Source: an uncultured Clostridia bacterium (GTDB taxonomy: Bacteria > Bacillota > Clostridia > Oscillospirales > Acutalibacteraceae). From it: a DNA stretch of 64,000 nt. Each line of letters begins with the position of its first letter. The first letter of the stretch is position 1. The notes under the pieces are model-generated. The model was not told the DNA's origin, searched no databases, and worked only from the letters and a program-made list of their open reading frames with translations. A program made the position numbers and the translations under genes. The stretch covers positions 1 to 64,000 of the forward strand of contig CALWVF010000001.1 in assembly GCA_944384925.1 (NCBI GenBank), in the 5' to 3' direction. This document shows, in pieces, positions 51,382-61,541 of the stretch.

Positions 51382-51585
51382 ATGAATCGAAAAGAAGGAA
51401 GGCTTAAAATTATATGGGAAGTAGTTTTAGGGATGATTGTGGGAGTAATTCTAATAGCAGCTATATATAGTGGGAACAAAATAACTTCTATATATAAGGG
51501 AAATATAGAATATGCTTACTACAAAATTACAGAACAAATATTGTTGTATATTTCTAAAATAGAAGATGAATTAATAAAGGTTTAG
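51382..51585 (+). CDS. Possible small single-pass membrane protein (67 aa)
   Basis: MNRKEGRLKIIWEVVLG opens the frame, followed by one hydrophobic helix (about 10-30) and a soluble tail with KITEQILLYISKIEDELIKV. Ribosome site is weak (GTGAG, 11-12 bases before the ATG). Its position before the ribosomal operon, on the same strand, is compatible with a real gene, but support is modest. Confidence 0.45.
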   Translation: MNRKEGRLKIIWEVVLGMIVGVILIAAIYSGNKITSIYKGNIEYAYYKITEQILLYISKIEDELIKV

Positions 51586-51678
51586 TATAGAATAGCAGAG
51601 TTGTACAAAAACAGGAAATTTATGCACAATTTATAAAAATATATTAAAAAATTTTAAAATATTTTATTTCAGGAATTA

Positions 51679-51707
51679 TTGAATTATTTAGTAAATTATA
51701 GTATAAT
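51679..51707 (+). promoter_or_regulatory. Promoter of the S10 ribosomal operon
   Basis: -35 TTGAAT (51679-51684), 17-bp spacer, -10 TATAAT (51702-51707). Transcription from about 51714 gives a leader of roughly 265 bases before rpsJ. Confidence 0.8.
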
Positions 51708-51713
51708 AACTTA

Positions 51714-51965
51714 GCACGACTGCAAGATATGCGATGAAGCGGGAGGTTGCGGCCATTAGGTCGGTTTTTCCGTGGAGTATGTCCGATTTTAAACCGGGCG
51801 ATATTAATAGGGCAAATTGATGGTTGCTTTATTTTTTTCAATCAACAATTTGTATACTTATGATTTAGTAAATCTCGGGTTTTAAGGTAAGCTTTTGATC
51901 CGAATTATTTTTATTAAGTCATTAGACACCCGGAAGGGTGTAAATCGCGCCCACCAATTATAATC
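51714..51965 (+). ncRNA. Structured leader of the S10 operon (candidate r-protein autoregulatory RNA)
   Basis: The leader is GC-richer than the flanks. CAAATTGATGGTTG near 51815 pairs with CAATCAACAATTTG near 51845 (one mismatch, one wobble) around a T-rich loop. ACACCC-GGAA-GGGTGT (51926-51941) is a perfect 6-bp stem capped by a GNRA tetraloop just upstream of the rpsJ ribosome site. L4-type leaders are known upstream of S10 operons in other bacteria; equivalence here is inferred. A reverse-strand frame here is not a gene. Confidence 0.6.
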
Positions 51966-51980
51966 AAGGAGGCGATAGCG

Positions 51981-52292
51981 ATGGCAGTCAAGGAAAAAAT
52001 TAGGATAAGGCTAAAAGGTTATGATCATCAATTGGTAGATCAGTCTGCTGAAAAAATTGTTCAAACAGCTAAAAAAGCTGGAGCAAAAGTTTCAGGACCA
52101 GTACCACTACCAACAGAAAAGCAAGTTGTTACAATCTTGCGTGCTGTCCATAAAGATAAAGATAGCCGTGAACAATTTGAGATGAGAACCCATAAAAGGC
52201 TTATCGATATTATCAGGCCATCTCAAAAGACTGTAGAGTCTTTGATGGGTCTTGAACTCCCTGCTGGTGTTGATATTGAAATAAAACTTTAA
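51981..52292 (+). CDS. rpsJ: Ribosomal protein S10
   Basis: 103 aa, full length, with [19 protein letters not shown] and the C-terminal [11 protein letters not shown]. It is a small-subunit head protein and, as NusE, part of transcription antitermination. ATG after AAGGAGGCGA. First gene of the superoperon, with the structured leader immediately upstream. Confidence 0.98.
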   Translation: MAVKEKIRIRLKGYDHQLVDQSAEKIVQTAKKAGAKVSGPVPLPTEKQVVTILRAVHKDKDSREQFEMRTHKRLIDIIRPSQKTVESLMGLELPAGVDIEIKL

Positions 52293-52358
52293 TATTAACC
52301 GACAAGCAGAAGAGGTCATGTTGGCAATGCCAACCAATAACCATGAGGAGGTAGTAAA

Positions 52359-52991
52359 ATGCAAAAGGCAATTATCGGGAAAAAAGTGGGTATGACACAG
52401 ATTTTCGACGAAAAAGGAAAGGTTGTTCCTGTAACTGTTGTTGAAGCAGGCCCTTGTGTAGTTTCTCAAAAGAAAACAATCGAAAAAGATGGCTATGCTT
52501 CTGTTCAAATTGGTTTTGGAGACTTAAAACCACACAGAGTTAACAAACCAATGAAAGGTCATTTCGACAAAGCAGACGTTGCACCAAAGAGAACCTTAAG
52601 AGAATTTCGGTTCGACAATGTAGATGCCTATAATGTAGGTGATTTAATTAAAGCAGATGCTTTTGCGGCCGGCGATAAAATTGATGTTATCGGAACAAGC
52701 AAAGGTAAGGGTTATGCAGGCGTTATTAAGCGTTGGAATGCACACAGACTAAAAGAAAGTCATGGTACAGGTCCGGTAGCACGTCATGGTGGATCAATTG
52801 GATGTTGTTCTGATCCTTCGAGAGTATTTAAAGGAAAGAAAATGGCAGGGCATCTCGGAGCTGAAAGAGTAACAGTTCAAAACTTAACAGTTGTTAAGGT
52901 TGACGCTGAAAACAATTTAATAGCTATCAAGGGAGCAGTTCCAGGTCCAAATGGTGGAACAGTTATCATTCGAGATAGCATTAAGGCGTAA
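52359..52991 (+). CDS. rplC: Ribosomal protein L3
   Basis: 210 aa: N-terminal [19 protein letters not shown] and the loop [20 protein letters not shown] that reaches toward the peptidyl transferase centre. Glutamine for methylation ([11 protein letters not shown] region) is in its usual setting. The 66-base gap before it holds a small GTTGGC-AAT-GCCAAC hairpin (52320-52334) and a GAGGAGG ribosome site. Confidence 0.98.
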   Translation: MQKAIIGKKVGMTQIFDEKGKVVPVTVVEAGPCVVSQKKTIEKDGYASVQIGFGDLKPHRVNKPMKGHFDKADVAPKRTLREFRFDNVDAYNVGDLIKADAFAAGDKIDVIGTSKGKGYAGVIKRWNAHRLKESHGTGPVARHGGSIGCCSDPSRVFKGKKMAGHLGAERVTVQNLTVVKVDAENNLIAIKGAVPGPNGGTVIIRDSIKA

Positions 52992-53008
52992 GGGAAGGAG
53001 GAATTATA

Positions 53009-53632
53009 ATGCCTACAGTAACAGTACTTGATATGAAAGGCAAGGAAGTTGGAACATTAGAACTTTCCGGCGATATATTCGGAATTGAACCTAACGCCAC
53101 AGTTATGCATGAAATGGTAGTGAATTATCTAGCAAACCAGCGTCAAGGTACTCAATCAGCATTAACTCGCGCAGAGGTGTCTGGAGGAGGCAGAAAGCCT
53201 TGGAAGCAAAAGGGTACAGGTCATGCAAGGCAAGGATCAATTCGTGCGCCTCAATGGAGGCATGGTGGTGTGGTTTTTGCCCCAAAACCTCGCAGTTACA
53301 GATACACTGTGAATAAAAAAGTTAGAAGACTTGCTATGAAATCTGCTTTTTCAAGCAAAGTTTTAGACAACGATTTGATAGTTTTAGATTCGATAGAATT
53401 AAATGAATTTAAAACTAAAACAATTGTTGAAATGCTTAAAGCACTTGGTGCAAGCAAAAAGGTGCTTATTGTTATTCCTGAAGTAGATAAAAAGGTTATT
53501 AATTCTGCAAGAAATATTCCAAATGTGAAAACTACTCAAGTTAATACATTAAATGTCTATGATATGTTAAATGCAGATAAATTAATTATACTTAAGGATG
53601 CGGTAGCTAAAATCGAGGAGGTGTATGCATAA
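53009..53632 (+). CDS. rplD: Ribosomal protein L4
   Basis: 207 aa with the characteristic tunnel-lining loop [24 protein letters not shown] followed by [14 protein letters not shown] (two blocks). In several bacteria L4 also represses its own operon through the leader RNA; the structured leader here makes that plausible. ATG after AAGGAGGAA. Confidence 0.98.
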   Translation: MPTVTVLDMKGKEVGTLELSGDIFGIEPNATVMHEMVVNYLANQRQGTQSALTRAEVSGGGRKPWKQKGTGHARQGSIRAPQWRHGGVVFAPKPRSYRYTVNKKVRRLAMKSAFSSKVLDNDLIVLDSIELNEFKTKTIVEMLKALGASKKVLIVIPEVDKKVINSARNIPNVKTTQVNTLNVYDMLNADKLIILKDAVAKIEEVYA

Positions 53633-53922
53633 TGGCAGCGCAAGATATAATAATTCGGCCAATAATTACAGAAAAAAGCATGTCTGGTATAGCCATGAAA
53701 AAATACACTTTTGAGGTTGCTAAGGATGCTAACAAAATTGAAATAGCAAAGGCAGTCGAAGAATTATTTGGTGTAAAAGTATCGAAGGTAAATACTTTAC
53801 ATATGAGAGGCCATTTGCGCCGTCAAGGCAGAAGTGAAGGTTACACACCTTCATGGAAAAAGGCTGTTGTAAAGCTTACAGACGATAGCAAGAACATAGA
53901 ATTCTTTGAAGGCATGATGTAA
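53632..53922 (+). CDS. rplW: Ribosomal protein L23
   Basis: 96 aa with [20 protein letters not shown] and [20 protein letters not shown]. It surrounds the tunnel exit and docks trigger factor and SRP. The ATG overlaps the L4 stop (TAATG), implying coupled translation. Normally followed directly by rplB; here a membrane protein gene intervenes. Confidence 0.98.
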   Translation: MAAQDIIIRPIITEKSMSGIAMKKYTFEVAKDANKIEIAKAVEELFGVKVSKVNTLHMRGHLRRQGRSEGYTPSWKKAVVKLTDDSKNIEFFEGMM

Positions 53923-53955
53923 TACAATTTTAATATTTTCAGAAGCAGGGGTAGA

Positions 53956-54357
53956 ATGTTAAAACAATTTTTTCAACAGTTTGATATTGAAGAAGGAATG
54001 CCGAGGAAAGCAAAAATTGCCATGGAAATAATTTTGGTAATTTTACTAAGTGCAGTAATAGGAATTGCTCGTATAAAATTAGCAATAAACAGTATAGAAC
54101 TATATTTTATAGTAGTTAGTTGTGCATTAATTTTTAGCATGATTCATACATTTATTTGGATAAATAAGAACAATAAAAAAGAACAAGTGAAATTTTTTAT
54201 AGAGTGTATCTATTATATTATTATGATTACTGCAATAAGTGTTTTTGGAGCAATCTTTTATCAAGGTCTTGTTTACTATTTTGTTGCAATATTATTTGCA
54301 ACTCTTGGAGGAAGTTTTTTTTCTACTTACCTTAAAAAAGCTTTATCTAAATATTAA
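53956..54357 (+). CDS. Four-helix membrane protein inserted in the S10 operon (133 aa)
   Basis: ATG preceded by AGGGG. A short amphipathic N-terminus (MLKQFFQQFDIEEGMPRKAK) is followed by four hydrophobic helices (about residues 22-40, 49-68, 81-100, 104-125) and a basic end (KKALSKY). No family recognised. It lies between rplW and rplB, two genes almost always adjacent, without stop-start overlap; codon use is more AT-rich than its neighbours. This suggests insertion of an unrelated gene that would be highly expressed with the ribosome. Confidence 0.75.
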   Translation: MLKQFFQQFDIEEGMPRKAKIAMEIILVILLSAVIGIARIKLAINSIELYFIVVSCALIFSMIHTFIWINKNNKKEQVKFFIECIYYIIMITAISVFGAIFYQGLVYYFVAILFATLGGSFFSTYLKKALSKY

Positions 54358-54443
54358 AATGTGTGCAGTTATGGGTATGTCATTACAAATTATCATTTTA
54401 AGTGTAATGTCCCGCAAAGCCATCATGAGGAGAGTGAAACTAA

Positions 54444-55277
54444 GTGGCAATAAAGTTTTTTAAACCGACAACACCATCAAGACGTAATATGTCGGTGACA
54501 GATTATTCAAGTCTTTCGAAAGTATCGCCGGAAAAAAGCTTACTTCAACCATTGAATAAGAAATCCGGACGTAACAGCTATGGAAGAATAACCGTTCGTC
54601 ACAGAGGCGGCGGAAATCGCAGGAAATATCGTGTAATAGACTTTAAACGTCAAAAATTCGATATTCCAGCAAAAGTTTTAAGTTTGGAGTATGATCCAAA
54701 TCGTTCATCTCATATTGCATTAATTCAATATGAAGACGGAGAAAAGAGTTATATTATAGCGCCAAATGGTTTGAAAGTTGGAGATACAGTAGAGTCAGGG
54801 CCAAATGCAGATATTAAACCAGGCAACGCTTTACCTTTATTAAATATACCAACAGGTACATTTATTCATAATGTTGAGTTATATCCTGGCAAGGGAGCGC
54901 AACTAGCACGTGCAGCAGGGAACATGGCGCAGCTCATGGCAAAAGAAGGGAACATGGCACTTTTAAGATTACCATCAGGAGAATTGCGCAATGTTTCGGT
55001 AAATTGCATGGCGACTATAGGTCAAGTAGGCAACCTAGATCATGAAAATGTGAAAATAGGCAAGGCTGGCCGTAAACGCAATATGGGTTGGAGGCCAACC
55101 GTAAGAGGTTCTGTTATGAATCCAAATGACCACCCACATGGTGGTGGTGAAGGCAAATCACCAATAGGACGTCCTGGGCCTGTTACTCCTTGGGGTAAAC
55201 CGGCGCTTGGATATAAGACTCGTAAAAAACACAACCGTTCCGACAAATTTATTGTTAAGCGTAGAAACGGTAAATAA
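54444..55277 (+). CDS. rplB: Ribosomal protein L2
   Basis: 277 aa with [39 protein letters not shown] and the C-terminal [19 protein letters not shown] carrying the histidine region near the peptidyl transferase centre. GTG start at 54444 after GAGGAGAG. Confidence 0.98.
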   Translation: MAIKFFKPTTPSRRNMSVTDYSSLSKVSPEKSLLQPLNKKSGRNSYGRITVRHRGGGNRRKYRVIDFKRQKFDIPAKVLSLEYDPNRSSHIALIQYEDGEKSYIIAPNGLKVGDTVESGPNADIKPGNALPLLNIPTGTFIHNVELYPGKGAQLARAAGNMAQLMAKEGNMALLRLPSGELRNVSVNCMATIGQVGNLDHENVKIGKAGRKRNMGWRPTVRGSVMNPNDHPHGGGEGKSPIGRPGPVTPWGKPALGYKTRKKHNRSDKFIVKRRNGK

Positions 55278-55303
55278 GGTGTACAGAAAGGAGCTTATGA
55301 ACA

Positions 55304-55579
55304 ATGGGCAGAAGCGTAAAAAAGGGTCCTTATGTACAGCCTGTGCTGCTTAAAAGGATTCAAGAGATGAATGCGGCGGGCGAAAAGAAAATTGTTAAAA
55401 CATGGAGCAGAGCATCAACAATATTTCCAGATTTCGTCGGCCATACATTTGCAGTTCACGATGGACGCAAACATGTTCCAGTATATGTTACAGAAGACAT
55501 GGTAGGCCATAAATTAGGGGAGTTTGCTCCTACAAGGACATTTAAAGGTCATGCTGGATCAAAAACAACAAAGAAATAA
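55304..55579 (+). CDS. rpsS: Ribosomal protein S19
   Basis: 91 aa: [18 protein letters not shown] and [17 protein letters not shown]. Small-subunit head protein contacting S13. AAAGGAG site before the ATG; 26-base gap after rplB. Confidence 0.98.
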   Translation: MGRSVKKGPYVQPVLLKRIQEMNAAGEKKIVKTWSRASTIFPDFVGHTFAVHDGRKHVPVYVTEDMVGHKLGEFAPTRTFKGHAGSKTTKK

Positions 55580-55600
55580 CAGCCGAAAGGAGTGTACGCA

Positions 55601-55936
55601 ATGGAAGCAAGGGCTTACCTGAAATATGCCCGCATTTCTCCAAGAAAGGTTTCAATCGTACTTGATTTAATAAGAAATAAGCCGGTTGATTATGCGATGG
55701 CTATCCTCAAGCATACCCCCAAGGCTGCCTGTGAGGATTTGCAAAAATTACTCAAGTCGGCAATGGCAAATGCTGAGAATAATCATAATATGGATGTTTC
55801 AAGACTATATGTAGCAGAATGCTTCGTATGTCCTGGGCCGATCCTCAAGCGCATTCGTCCAAGAGCGCAGGGTCGAGCATTTAGAATAAATAAGAAGACA
55901 TCGCACGTGACCCTCGTGCTTAAGGAACAAGAATAG
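55601..55936 (+). CDS. rplV: Ribosomal protein L22
   Basis: 111 aa with [20 protein letters not shown] and the tunnel hairpin [22 protein letters not shown] at 55592 touches the AAAGGAG site; ATG 55601 at normal spacing matches family starts. The hairpin shapes the exit tunnel where macrolides bind. Confidence 0.97.
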   Translation: MEARAYLKYARISPRKVSIVLDLIRNKPVDYAMAILKHTPKAACEDLQKLLKSAMANAENNHNMDVSRLYVAECFVCPGPILKRIRPRAQGRAFRINKKTSHVTLVLKEQE

Positions 55937-55955
55937 GCGGAAGAGGAGGTAGACT

Positions 55956-56621
55956 ATGGGCCAAAAAGTAAATCCACACGGACTTCGTGTAGGAATAATA
56001 AAAAATTGGGATTCTCGCTGGTTTGCAAAAGATAAAGATTTTGGCGATATGTTAGTTGAAGACTACAAACTTCGCAAAATGCTAAAAAAGCAACTATATT
56101 CAGCAGGAATACCAAAAATAGAAATAGAGCGCACAGCTTCTAAAGTGCGTGTACACATTCATTGTGCAAAGCCGGGAATGGTAATAGGAAAAGGTGGAAC
56201 TGAGATAGATAAGCTAAAAGCACAATGTGAGTCAATGCTGAAAAAACCAGTTTCAATTAATATTATAGAAGTAAAATCACCAGACTTAGATGCACAATTA
56301 GTTGCAGAAAATATAGCGCAGCAACTAGAAAGAAGAATATCTTTTAGAAGAGCAATGAAGCAATCTATTGGCCGAGCAATGAAATTTGGGGCAAAAGGTA
56401 TTAAAACTCAAGTATCAGGGCGCCTTGGTGGTGCAGAAATTGCAAGAGCAGAGCAGTATCATGAAGGAACAATTCCTCTTCAAACAATAAGAGCAGATAT
56501 TGATTATGGATTTGCAGAAGCAAATACAACATATGGAAAAATAGGCGTAAAAGTTTGGTTATATAAAGGGGAAGTTCTTGGGGAGTCTCGTAAGGCACGC
56601 AAGGAAGGGGGCAATAAGTAA
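55956..56621 (+). CDS. rpsC: Ribosomal protein S3
   Basis: 221 aa: [20 protein letters not shown], a KH domain with [15 protein letters not shown], and the C-terminal domain [17 protein letters not shown]. Helps form the mRNA entry. Its stop overlaps the rplP start (TAATG). Confidence 0.98.
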   Translation: MGQKVNPHGLRVGIIKNWDSRWFAKDKDFGDMLVEDYKLRKMLKKQLYSAGIPKIEIERTASKVRVHIHCAKPGMVIGKGGTEIDKLKAQCESMLKKPVSINIIEVKSPDLDAQLVAENIAQQLERRISFRRAMKQSIGRAMKFGAKGIKTQVSGRLGGAEIARAEQYHEGTIPLQTIRADIDYGFAEANTTYGKIGVKVWLYKGEVLGESRKARKEGGNK

Positions 56622-57046
56622 TGTTGCTACCTAAACGTGTGAAATATAGAAGAGTTCATAGAGGACGAATGACAGGTAAAGCTAGCCGAGGCAACACAAT
56701 CACATATGGTGATTTTGGTTTACAATCATTAGAACCAGCTTGGATAACAGCAAATCAGATAGAAGCAGCCCGTGTAGCTATGACACGTTACTGCAAAAGA
56801 TTTGGTAAGGTATGGATAAAGATATTTCCAGATAAGCCTGTCACAAAGAAACCTTTAGAAACTCGTATGGGTAAAGGTAAAGGAGCACCTGAATACTGGG
56901 TTGCAGTGGTAAAACCAGGACGAATAATGTTTGAAATAAAGGGAGTTCCAGAAGAAACCGCTAGAGAAGCAATGAGGTTAGCGGCAAATAAATTACCAGT
57001 TAAATGCAAGTTTGTAAAAAAGGAAGAAACGGGGGTTGAGCAATAA
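56621..57046 (+). CDS. rplP: Ribosomal protein L16
   Basis: 141 aa with [20 protein letters not shown] and [20 protein letters not shown], the arginine hydroxylation-type region near the A-site tRNA. Overlaps both rpsC and rpmC by the TAATG arrangement, indicating coupled translation. Confidence 0.98.
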   Translation: MLLPKRVKYRRVHRGRMTGKASRGNTITYGDFGLQSLEPAWITANQIEAARVAMTRYCKRFGKVWIKIFPDKPVTKKPLETRMGKGKGAPEYWVAVVKPGRIMFEIKGVPEETAREAMRLAANKLPVKCKFVKKEETGVEQ

Positions 57047-57252
57047 TGAAAGCTTCAGAAATTAGAGAATTATCAGAAAAAGAGCTTCAAGCAAAGCTCA
57101 AAGACCTAAAGGCAGAGCTTTTTAACTTGCGTTTCCAACTTGCAATTAACCAGCTCGAAAACCCTATGCGAATCAAGGCTGTTAAAAAGGATATTGCAAG
57201 AGTGCAGACTATCCTACGCCAAAAAGAGCTAAACGACAGCAATGAAGCGTAA
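57046..57252 (+). CDS. rpmC: Ribosomal protein L29
   Basis: 68 aa helical hairpin: [20 protein letters not shown] and [20 protein letters not shown]. Located at the tunnel exit next to L23. Start overlaps the L16 stop. Confidence 0.98.
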   Translation: MKASEIRELSEKELQAKLKDLKAELFNLRFQLAINQLENPMRIKAVKKDIARVQTILRQKELNDSNEA

Positions 57253-57271
57253 GGGAAGGGAGGATTAAGCC

Positions 57272-57529
57272 GTGAGTGATAGGAATATGAGAAAGACAGA
57301 AGTCGGCAGGGTCGTAAGCAACAAAATGGATAAAACAATTGTTGTTGCAATAGAAAATAGTGTAAGGCATAAGCTTTATAAAAAAATAATAAAGCGTACA
57401 GTAAAATTAAAGGCACATGACGAAAAAAATGAATGTGCGATTGGTGACCGTGTACGAGTAATGGAGACGCGTCCACTTTCAAAAGAAAAAAGATGGCGTC
57501 TAGTTGAAATTATAGAAAAAGCTAAATAA
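57272..57529 (+). CDS. rpsQ: Ribosomal protein S17
   Basis: 85 aa OB-fold: [20 protein letters not shown] and [23 protein letters not shown] start after AGGGAGG. Early-binding small-subunit protein. Confidence 0.98.
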   Translation: MSDRNMRKTEVGRVVSNKMDKTIVVAIENSVRHKLYKKIIKRTVKLKAHDEKNECAIGDRVRVMETRPLSKEKRWRLVEIIEKAK

Positions 57530-57556
57530 TTAGCTTGTGCAAAGGAGGAACGCACT

Positions 57557-57925
57557 GTGATACAGCAGCAGACCTACCTCAAAGTTGCCGATAATACAGG
57601 AGCGAAGGAGCTTATGTGTATTCGCGTTCTTGGAGGTACCGGCAGGAGGTACGCCAATATAGGAGACGTTGTTGTTGCTTCAGTAAAAAAAGCAGCACCA
57701 GGAGGCGTTGTGAAAAAAGGAGACGTAGTAAAAGCTGTAGTTGTAAGAACAGCAAAAGGGCTACGACGAGAAGATGGGACATATATCAGATTTGATGAAA
57801 ACGCAGCAGTGTTAATAAAAGATGATAAGAACCCAAGAGGCACCCGTATATTCGGGCCGGTAGCGAGAGAATTACGCGATAAAGATTATTTAAAAATACT
57901 GAGTCTCGCTCCCGAAGTGCTTTGA
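57557..57925 (+). CDS. rplN: Ribosomal protein L14
   Basis: 122 aa, starting [20 protein letters not shown] (GTG codon) with [20 protein letters not shown] near the end. Site of intersubunit contact and RsfS binding. AAAGGAGG site. Confidence 0.98.
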   Translation: MIQQQTYLKVADNTGAKELMCIRVLGGTGRRYANIGDVVVASVKKAAPGGVVKKGDVVKAVVVRTAKGLRREDGTYIRFDENAAVLIKDDKNPRGTRIFGPVARELRDKDYLKILSLAPEVL

Positions 57926-57939
57926 TGGAGGTGTTCACT

Positions 57940-58260
57940 ATGATTAAGAAGGTTCATGTAAAAACGGGTGACACCGTAATCGTATTAAGCGGAAAAGAAC
58001 GTGGCAAAAAGGGCAAGGTTCTAGCCGTTAGCCCAAAAGAAGGAAAAGTCATTGTTGAAGGAATTAATGTAGTTTCTAAACATGTAAAACCTAGAAAAAT
58101 GGGCGATGAAGGCGGAATTGTTAAAACCGAAGGTGCATTATATGCATGCAAGGTGCAGCTAGTATGTTCTCATTGCGGTAAGCCTACGCGTGTTGCTCAT
58201 AAAATTTATGAAGACGGCACAAAGGGTCGCATTTGCAAAAAATGTGGTGAATCGCTATAA
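57940..58260 (+). CDS. rplX: Ribosomal protein L24
   Basis: 106 aa KOW protein: KVHVKTGDTVIVLSGKERGK, KHVKPRKMGDEGGIV and a C-terminal CSHCGKP...CKKCGE zinc-type pair. ATG 57940 sits after GGAGGTG; the longer frame from 57922 overlaps the L14 end and is rejected. Initiates large-subunit assembly. Confidence 0.97.
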   Translation: MIKKVHVKTGDTVIVLSGKERGKKGKVLAVSPKEGKVIVEGINVVSKHVKPRKMGDEGGIVKTEGALYACKVQLVCSHCGKPTRVAHKIYEDGTKGRICKKCGESL

Positions 58261-58272
58261 GGAGGATAAAAC

Positions 58273-58812
58273 ATGGCAAGACTAAAGGAGTTCTATAAGC
58301 AAGATGTTGCTCCGCAATTAATGAAAAAATTTTCATACAAAAATGTAATGCAAATTCCTAAATTAGAAAAAATCGTTATTAATGTTGGTGCTGGAGAAGC
58401 AAGAGATAATTCAAAAGTAATAGATTCAATAATGGATGACATAGCAGCGATTACAGGCCAAAGACCAATGGTTTGCAAAGCGAAAAAATCAGTAGCCAAT
58501 TTTAAGCTTCGCGAAGGTATGAAGATAGGAGTTAAAGTAACTCTTAGGGGCGAAAAAATGTATGAGTTTTTAGATAGACTTTTCAATGTTGCATTACCAA
58601 GAGTTAGAGATTTTAGAGGAATCAACCCAAATTCATTCGATGGCAGAGGTAATTATAATATGGGATTAAAAGAACAGTTAATTTTCCCTGAAATCGAATA
58701 TGATAAAATAGACAAAGTCCGTGGAATGGACATATGTTTTGTAACTACTGCAAAAACAGATGAGGAAGCCAAAGAGTTATTAACTTTAATGGGCGCCCCA
58801 TTTGCGAAATAA
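58273..58812 (+). CDS. rplE: Ribosomal protein L5
   Basis: 179 aa: [20 protein letters not shown], the [20 protein letters not shown] loop and the C-terminal [20 protein letters not shown]. Binds 5S rRNA with L18. ATG after AAGGAGGA. Confidence 0.98.
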   Translation: MARLKEFYKQDVAPQLMKKFSYKNVMQIPKLEKIVINVGAGEARDNSKVIDSIMDDIAAITGQRPMVCKAKKSVANFKLREGMKIGVKVTLRGEKMYEFLDRLFNVALPRVRDFRGINPNSFDGRGNYNMGLKEQLIFPEIEYDKIDKVRGMDICFVTTAKTDEEAKELLTLMGAPFAK

Positions 58813-58824
58813 GGAGGGATTATT

Positions 58825-59010
58825 GTGGCCAAAACTGCAATGAAAGTAAAGCAGCAAAGAACTCAAAAATATTCAACAAGAGAATATAATAGATGTAAAA
58901 TCTGTGGCAGGCCGCATGCCTATCTTCGCAAGTTCGGAATTTGCCGTATATGCTTCAGGGAGCTTGCTTATAAGGGCGAGATCCCGGGCGTTAAAAAGGC
59001 CAGTTGGTAA
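58825..59010 (+). CDS. rpsZ: Ribosomal protein S14, zinc-binding type
   Basis: 61 aa short S14 with the [20 protein letters not shown] zinc ribbon and a GVKKASW C-terminus. The zinc-containing form is the ancestral Firmicutes type. GTG start (58825) after AAGGAGGG. Confidence 0.97.
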   Translation: MAKTAMKVKQQRTQKYSTREYNRCKICGRPHAYLRKFGICRICFRELAYKGEIPGVKKASW

Positions 59011-59036
59011 AGCGTAACAAAGGAGGTAATCACGGC

Positions 59037-59435
59037 ATGCAAATAACAGATACAATTGCAGATTTGTTAACAAGAATTCGTAATGCAAGTTCTGCAAAGC
59101 ACGATACTGTTGATATCCCGCTATCTAAAATGAAAAAGTCAATTACGCAAATTCTTTTAGATGAAGGATATATTAAAAAATTCACAGTAATTGAAGATGG
59201 AAAACAAGGCATAATTAGAATAACTCTTAAGTATGGTGAGGGAAAAACTCCAATAATCACTGGATTACGCAGAGTTTCTAAGCCTGGACTACGTATTTAT
59301 ACTAATGTAGAGGATATGCCAAAGGTAATGAAAGGCCTTGGTATTGCAATCATATCAACATCAAAAGGTGTGATGACAGATCGTCAAGCTCGCAAAGAAA
59401 ATGTTGGTGGAGAAGTCCTTGCATTTATTTGGTAA
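59037..59435 (+). CDS. rpsH: Ribosomal protein S8
   Basis: 132 aa: [20 protein letters not shown] and [23 protein letters not shown] 59037 follows AAGGAGG; the longer frame from 59004 overlaps rpsZ and is rejected. Often the translational repressor of the spc operon; any site would be upstream near rplE. Confidence 0.98.
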   Translation: MQITDTIADLLTRIRNASSAKHDTVDIPLSKMKKSITQILLDEGYIKKFTVIEDGKQGIIRITLKYGEGKTPIITGLRRVSKPGLRIYTNVEDMPKVMKGLGIAIISTSKGVMTDRQARKENVGGEVLAFIW

Positions 59436-59447
59436 GGTGGTGTAGAA

Positions 59448-59996
59448 ATGTCTCGAATTGGAAGAAAACCTATAAATATTCCCACTGGTGTTGATGTTCA
59501 AGTAAATAACAGTGTAGTAACAGTCAAAGGCCCAAAAGGAACTTTAACACAAAAAATAAATCCCAATATTAAGGTTTTACTAGAAGAGAATCTTATAAGT
59601 GTAACTCGTCCAGACGACGAAAAAGAAAATAAATCGCTTCATGGTCTTACACGTACATTAATAGCTAATATGATTGAAGGCGTTACAAATGGCTTTAAAA
59701 AAGAATTAGAAGTTAATGGTGTAGGATACCGTGTGCAAAAACAAGGAAAAAATCTTATTATGAATCTTGGGTACTCGCATCAAGTTACAATGTCTGATAC
59801 AGATGATATAACAATAGAAGTACCAAGTCCTAATAAAATAATAATTAATGGTGCCGATAAACAAAAGGTTGGTCAGTTTGCAGCAGAAGTACGCGAAAAA
59901 CGCCCACCAGAGCCGTATAAGGGCAAAGGTATCAAATATGTTGACGAAGTTATCCGCCGTAAGGAAGGTAAAGCCGGTAAGGGCGGTAAGAAGTAA
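59448..59996 (+). CDS. rplF: Ribosomal protein L6
   Basis: 182 aa: [20 protein letters not shown] and [20 protein letters not shown], two tandem L6 domains. Lies near the sarcin-ricin loop. The ribosome site is AAGGTGG. Confidence 0.98.
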   Translation: MSRIGRKPINIPTGVDVQVNNSVVTVKGPKGTLTQKINPNIKVLLEENLISVTRPDDEKENKSLHGLTRTLIANMIEGVTNGFKKELEVNGVGYRVQKQGKNLIMNLGYSHQVTMSDTDDITIEVPSPNKIIINGADKQKVGQFAAEVREKRPPEPYKGKGIKYVDEVIRRKEGKAGKGGKK

Positions 59997-60013
59997 TTAA
60001 GGAGTGAATAACA

Positions 60014-60373
60014 ATGGTGAAGAAGCCTGACACAAATAGAGCCAGACTTAGACGTCATCGCAGAGTTCGCGGTAAAATTCAGGGTACTTCAGAGCGCCCA
60101 CGCCTTAACGTTTTCCGCTCCACCAATAACATCTACGCTCAGATAATAGATGATATTAAAGGAATTACTTTAGTATCAGCATCTACACTGGACAAGGAAT
60201 TAAATGGTTATGGCGGAAACAAAGAAGCAGCGCGCAAAGTTGGAGATTTAGTAGCAAAGCGAGCAGCAGAAAAAGGTATTGAAGAGGTCGTATTTGACCG
60301 AGGCGGATATATTTTCCACGGCCGTGTCAAAGAGCTGGCCGAAGGCGCTCGTGAGGGCGGTCTCAAATTCTAA
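60014..60373 (+). CDS. rplR: Ribosomal protein L18
   Basis: 119 aa: [20 protein letters not shown] and [20 protein letters not shown]. Binds 5S rRNA. AAGGAG site. Confidence 0.98.
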   Translation: MVKKPDTNRARLRRHRRVRGKIQGTSERPRLNVFRSTNNIYAQIIDDIKGITLVSASTLDKELNGYGGNKEAARKVGDLVAKRAAEKGIEEVVFDRGGYIFHGRVKELAEGAREGGLKF

Positions 60374-60389
60374 GAAGGAGGGAATACTT

Positions 60390-60887
60390 TTGGCTAGAAT
60401 TGACGCAAGTACCATAGACTTAAAAGAAAGAGTTGTTGCGATTAATCGTGTATCCAAAACAGTAAAAGGTGGCCGTATATTCAAATTTGCTGCATTAGTA
60501 GTAGTTGGAGACGGCAAAGGAACAGTTGGATTCGGTATAGGAAAAGCAGGCGAAGTTCCAGACGCAATTCGCAAGGGAATTGAAGATGCAAAGAAAAATC
60601 TTATGAAAATATCATTAAAAGGCTCAACAATTCCTCATGAAATCATAGGAATCTATGGAGCGGGTAGCGTTTTAATGAAACCAGCTGCCCCTGGTACAGG
60701 AGTTATAGCTGGAGGACCGGTTCGTGCAGTTGTTGAAGCAGCAGGAATTAGGGATATCAGAACAAAAGCTTTGCGTTCAAATAATCCTTGTAATGTAGTT
60801 AGAGCAACATTAAAGGGTTTATCACAATTACGAACAGCAGAAGAAGTTGCAGCAATACGCGGCAAATCTGTGAAAGAAATTTTATAA
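60390..60887 (+). CDS. rpsE: Ribosomal protein S5
   Basis: 165 aa: [20 protein letters not shown] and [20 protein letters not shown]. The open frame extends back to 60279 inside rplR, but TTG 60390 after AAGGAGGG gives the family-length protein. Involved in decoding accuracy; the spectinomycin loop is in the first part. Confidence 0.96.
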   Translation: MARIDASTIDLKERVVAINRVSKTVKGGRIFKFAALVVVGDGKGTVGFGIGKAGEVPDAIRKGIEDAKKNLMKISLKGSTIPHEIIGIYGAGSVLMKPAAPGTGVIAGGPVRAVVEAAGIRDIRTKALRSNNPCNVVRATLKGLSQLRTAEEVAAIRGKSVKEIL

Positions 60888-60903
60888 TTAAGGGGGTAGC
60901 AAT

Positions 60904-61083
60904 ATGGCAAATGTAAAGGTAAAATTAATAAAAAGCCTTATTGGAGTAAAAAAAGACCAGATTGCAACTGCCCATGCACTTGGTCTTAAAAAGGTTGGAG
61001 ATATTACAATACAACCGGAAAATCCTCAGACTAAGGGCAAAGTTGCCAAAATAATCCACCTCGTAGAGGTAAGTGAAGCTTAA
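60904..61083 (+). CDS. rpmD: Ribosomal protein L30
   Basis: 59 aa: [20 protein letters not shown] followed by [13 protein letters not shown] after GGGGG (60893-60897). Missing from long-ORF lists because of its size but in its invariant place between rpsE and rplO. Confidence 0.97.
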   Translation: MANVKVKLIKSLIGVKKDQIATAHALGLKKVGDITIQPENPQTKGKVAKIIHLVEVSEA

Positions 61084-61100
61084 AGAGGGAGGTGCGAAAA

Positions 61101-61541
61101 ATGAAATTGCACGAACTTTCACCAGCTGTGGGTTCAAAAAAAGTAGCAAAAAGAATAGGAAGAGGCCATGGTTCGGGACAAGGAAAAACTGCTGGTAAGG
61201 GGCATAAAGGCCAAAAAGCAAGATCTGGAGGAAGTATTCGCCCAGGATTTGAAGGAGGACAAATGCCTTTACAAAGGCGTATTCCTAAGAGAGGATTTAA
61301 TAATATTTTTAGAAAGAAAATTGTTGAAATTAATGTAGCTGCACTTAATAAATTTGATAATGGTGCGGTTGTTGATACAGAAGCTATTTTAAAAGCAGGT
61401 TTAGTAAAAAAATCATATGACGGAATAAAAATTCTTGCTAATGGCAAATTAGATAAGAGTTTAACGGTTAAGGTTGCAGCTTGCTCAAAGGGAGCTAAAG
61501 AGAAAATCGAAGCTGCAGGCGGAAAAGTAGAGGTGATCTAG
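61101..61541 (+). CDS. rplO: Ribosomal protein L15
   Basis: 146 aa: [20 protein letters not shown] and [21 protein letters not shown] 61101 follows GGGAGGTG; the GTG at 61092 is inside that site. The stop is immediately followed by the secY start. Confidence 0.97.
   Translation: MKLHELSPAVGSKKVAKRIGRGHGSGQGKTAGKGHKGQKARSGGSIRPGFEGGQMPLQRRIPKRGFNNIFRKKIVEINVAALNKFDNGAVVDTEAILKAGLVKKSYDGIKILANGKLDKSLTVKVAACSKGAKEKIEAAGGKVEVI

Noticed and set aside
51644..51841. 65-aa minus-strand frame in the S10 leader
   Set aside because: No ribosome site; the region is better explained as leader RNA on the plus strand.
59004..60389. Longer upstream starts for S8 (59004) and S5 (60279)
   Set aside because: They extend into the preceding ribosomal genes and lack ribosome sites; family lengths match the shorter starts.
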